Shown here piece after piece: positions 5,591 to 6,822 of a stretch of DNA of 6,822 bases. Each line of letters starts with the position of its first letter. Position 1 is the stretch's first letter. The stretch is taken from NCBI GenBank assembly GCA_027023665.1, contig JALVUY010000211.1:1-6822 (forward strand), given 5' to 3'. Below the pieces are notes generated by a model. It saw nothing but the letters and a program-made list of their open reading frames with translations, did not search any database and was not told where the DNA came from. The position numbers and the translations under genes are program-made. Source of the stretch: Methanocaldococcaceae archaeon. Its GTDB lineage: Archaea > AGJL01 > Methanococci > Methanococcales > Methanocaldococcaceae.

Positions 5591-5609
5591 AAAATAAAAA
5601 ATAAAAAAT
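5589..5609 (-). terminator. Triple poly-T terminator of the aminotransferase gene
   Basis: On the plus strand AAAAAAT occurs three times in tandem (5589-5609), so the minus-strand transcript ends with three U6 runs spaced seven bases apart, directly after the TAA at 5612-5610. Oligo-U tracts are the known core of archaeal transcription terminators. The first repeat overlaps the last base pair or two of the cdhE stop codon. The signal serves only the minus strand. For cdhE the nearest U-rich stretch is ATTTTTCTTATT, from about 5620 inside the opposing gene. Confidence 0.6.
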
Positions 5610-6737
5610 TTATTCAAAGATTTTTCTTATTATTTCAATAGCCTTTTCTATATCTTCATACTTCGTAGCATAACTAAATCTTACATAGTTATAGCCATTA
5701 TCTCCAAAGGCTATTCCTGGAACACATAAAACTTTATTTTCAATTAATATTTTAGCTACTTTTACTCCATCTCCATATTCAGACACATCAGGGAAAATAT
5801 AAAATGCTCCTTCTGGCTTATTAACTCTAAAAATATCTTTTAATCCATTATAGATTAGATCTCTCCTCCTTCTAAATTCATTAACCATATTTTTAACGCA
5901 ATCTTGACTCCCCCTCAAAGCGGCTAAAGCACCATATTGAGCAAAAGTAGAGGCACATGCAAAACAGTATTGGTGAATTTTTATCATATTATTGATTAAA
6001 TCCAACTCCTTATTTAATTCATCTGAAACACCTAAATATCCAATCCTCCAACCAGTCATTGCATAAGTTTTGGAAAATCCATTAATTAATATACATCTAT
6101 CTGTATATTTCATTGGGGAATAGTGTTTTTTATCATAAATAATTTTATCATAAACTTCGTCAGAAACAATAATTAAATTGTAATCTTCAGCTATTTCTGC
6201 CAAACCTTTTACTGTTTCTTTGTCATAAACTTTTCCAGTAGGGTTTGCTGGAGAATTGAATATTATTAATTTTGTTTTCTTACTTATTTTTTCTTTAATA
6301 TCTTCTAAATTCACATTAAAGTTTTCATCTAAGTTTATATTTACAATTTTTCCCTCAGCAAATTCTACCAATGAAAAATAAGATACAAAAGATGGATTAA
6401 ATACAATAACTTCATCTCCTCTATTAACTAAACTCATAATAGACAGCATTAAAGCCTCTGAGGCCCCACAGGTTATAATAATATTATCCTTATCAACATT
6501 TATATTGTAATCTTCCATTAACTTATTGCTAATTTCTTCCCTTAATTCAGGAATTCCATTGTTTGGAGAATAGTGTGTCTTTCCTTCATCTAATGCTTTT
6601 TTTGCTTCCTCTATAATATGTTTAGGAGTGGTAAAATCAGGCTCACCAATACCTAAGTTTATAGAGTCAGATGTTGCTAAATTAAATATCTCCCTAATTG
6701 CTGATGGCTTTATATTTTTGCATCTATCACTTATCAT
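5610..6737 (-). CDS. Class I pyridoxal-phosphate aminotransferase, probable aspartate aminotransferase
   Basis: 375 residues, a complete fold-type I aminotransferase of the I-gamma (archaeal/thermophile AspAT) kind. Visible signatures: LGIGEPDF (28-35), THYSPNNGIPELR (54-66), CGASEA for phosphate binding (90-95), NSPANPTGK (161-169) and SDEVY with the Asp that contacts the pyridine nitrogen (D193). SKTYAMTGWRIGY holds the Schiff-base lysine K223. YVRFSYA holds the substrate carboxylate arginine R353. Known reaction of the group: transfer of an amino group between an amino acid and a 2-oxoacid, often aspartate and 2-oxoglutarate. Exact substrate cannot be read from sequence, and aromatic or broad specificity is possible. 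From memory it is very like M. jannaschii MJ0001. The ATG at 6737 has AGTGA four bases upstream, and its ATGA overlaps the stop of the preceding minus-strand gene, so the two are cotranscribed and probably translationally coupled. Confidence 0.92.
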   Translation of the reverse strand: MISDRCKNIKPSAIREIFNLATSDSINLGIGEPDFTTPKHIIEEAKKALDEGKTHYSPNNGIPELREEISNKLMEDYNINVDKDNIIITCGASEALMLSIMSLVNRGDEVIVFNPSFVSYFSLVEFAEGKIVNINLDENFNVNLEDIKEKISKKTKLIIFNSPANPTGKVYDKETVKGLAEIAEDYNLIIVSDEVYDKIIYDKKHYSPMKYTDRCILINGFSKTYAMTGWRIGYLGVSDELNKELDLINNMIKIHQYCFACASTFAQYGALAALRGSQDCVKNMVNEFRRRRDLIYNGLKDIFRVNKPEGAFYIFPDVSEYGDGVKVAKILIENKVLCVPGIAFGDNGYNYVRFSYATKYEDIEKAIEIIRKIFE

Positions 6738-6822
6738 TCTTTCACTTCCTTAAAATATATCTTTTTATAAAGCTCAATTGCTCTAATTTTTATAGTTTCT
6801 GATGGTTCATCTCTGATATTAG
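6734..6822 (-). CDS. C-terminal 28 residues of an unidentified gene (5' part outside the window)
   Basis: On the minus strand one frame is open from the right edge (first full codon ends at 6820) to a TGA at 6736-6734. It encodes a lysine/glutamate-rich helical tail (DEPSETIKIRAIELYKK, then IYFKEVKE). The other two minus-strand frames are closed by stops in the same stretch. The TGA overlaps the aminotransferase ATG as ATGA, and the aminotransferase ribosome binding site lies in its last codons. This is the usual layout of adjacent genes in an operon. TGA is followed at once by TAA, so selenocysteine readthrough is not plausible. The fragment is too short to name. Confidence 0.65.
   Translation of the reverse strand, partial: NIRDEPSETIKIRAIELYKKIYFKEVKE

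Noticed and set aside
1..6822. CRISPR array, insertion sequence, integrase, toxin-antitoxin or defence genes
   Set aside because: No spaced direct repeats of suitable length, terminal inverted repeats or recognisable proteins of these kinds were seen on either strand. The window is compact housekeeping and energy-metabolism DNA.

Overview
The window reads as a piece of chromosome from a hyperthermophilic, hydrogenotrophic methanogen of the Methanocaldococcus type. The reasons are an AT-rich background, short gaps between genes, archaeal TATA boxes (TTTATATA), GGTGA-type ribosome binding sites, an archaeal selenocysteine tRNA, a methanogenesis-marker protein, the F420/riboflavin enzyme ArfB, and the CdhD/CdhE subunits of acetyl-CoA decarbonylase/synthase. 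From memory, Methanocaldococcus jannaschii has a similar gene order around MJ0112-MJ0116. That comparison could not be checked here.

Layout from left to right. The 3' end of an unidentified plus-strand gene enters from the left edge and stops at 361. It is followed by an AT-rich hairpin and T-tract that overlap the TATA box of the next unit. That unit is a plus-strand pair: arfB (434-1111) and a small cysteine-rich protein recognised as methanogenesis marker protein 9 (1116-1583). Converging on it is a minus-strand unit in which the selenocysteine tRNA (2621-2533) is followed after 18 bases by a 304-residue protein of unknown function built from three repeats (2514-1600). A 226-bp divergent promoter region separates this unit from the plus-strand cdhD-cdhE operon (2878-5590). 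A minus-strand class I aminotransferase (6737-5610) converges on cdhE, and its start codon overlaps the stop codon of another gene that enters from the right edge.

Functionally, CdhD and CdhE form the corrinoid iron-sulfur protein that carries the methyl group from tetrahydromethanopterin to the acetyl-CoA synthase site. In this type of organism that serves carbon fixation. ArfB makes an early intermediate shared by F420 and riboflavin synthesis. The tRNA shows that the host decodes UGA as selenocysteine, but no selenoprotein is encoded in this window. The aminotransferase is ordinary amino-acid metabolism.

Several gene starts were moved from the longest reading frame. Six of six complete protein genes have a GTGA-like site exactly four bases before the chosen ATG, which decides the starts at 434, 2514 and 2878. 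I found no mobile element, CRISPR array or defence system. The points most worth a second look are the tRNA-Sec linked to an unknown three-repeat protein and the internally duplicated cysteine clusters of the marker protein.
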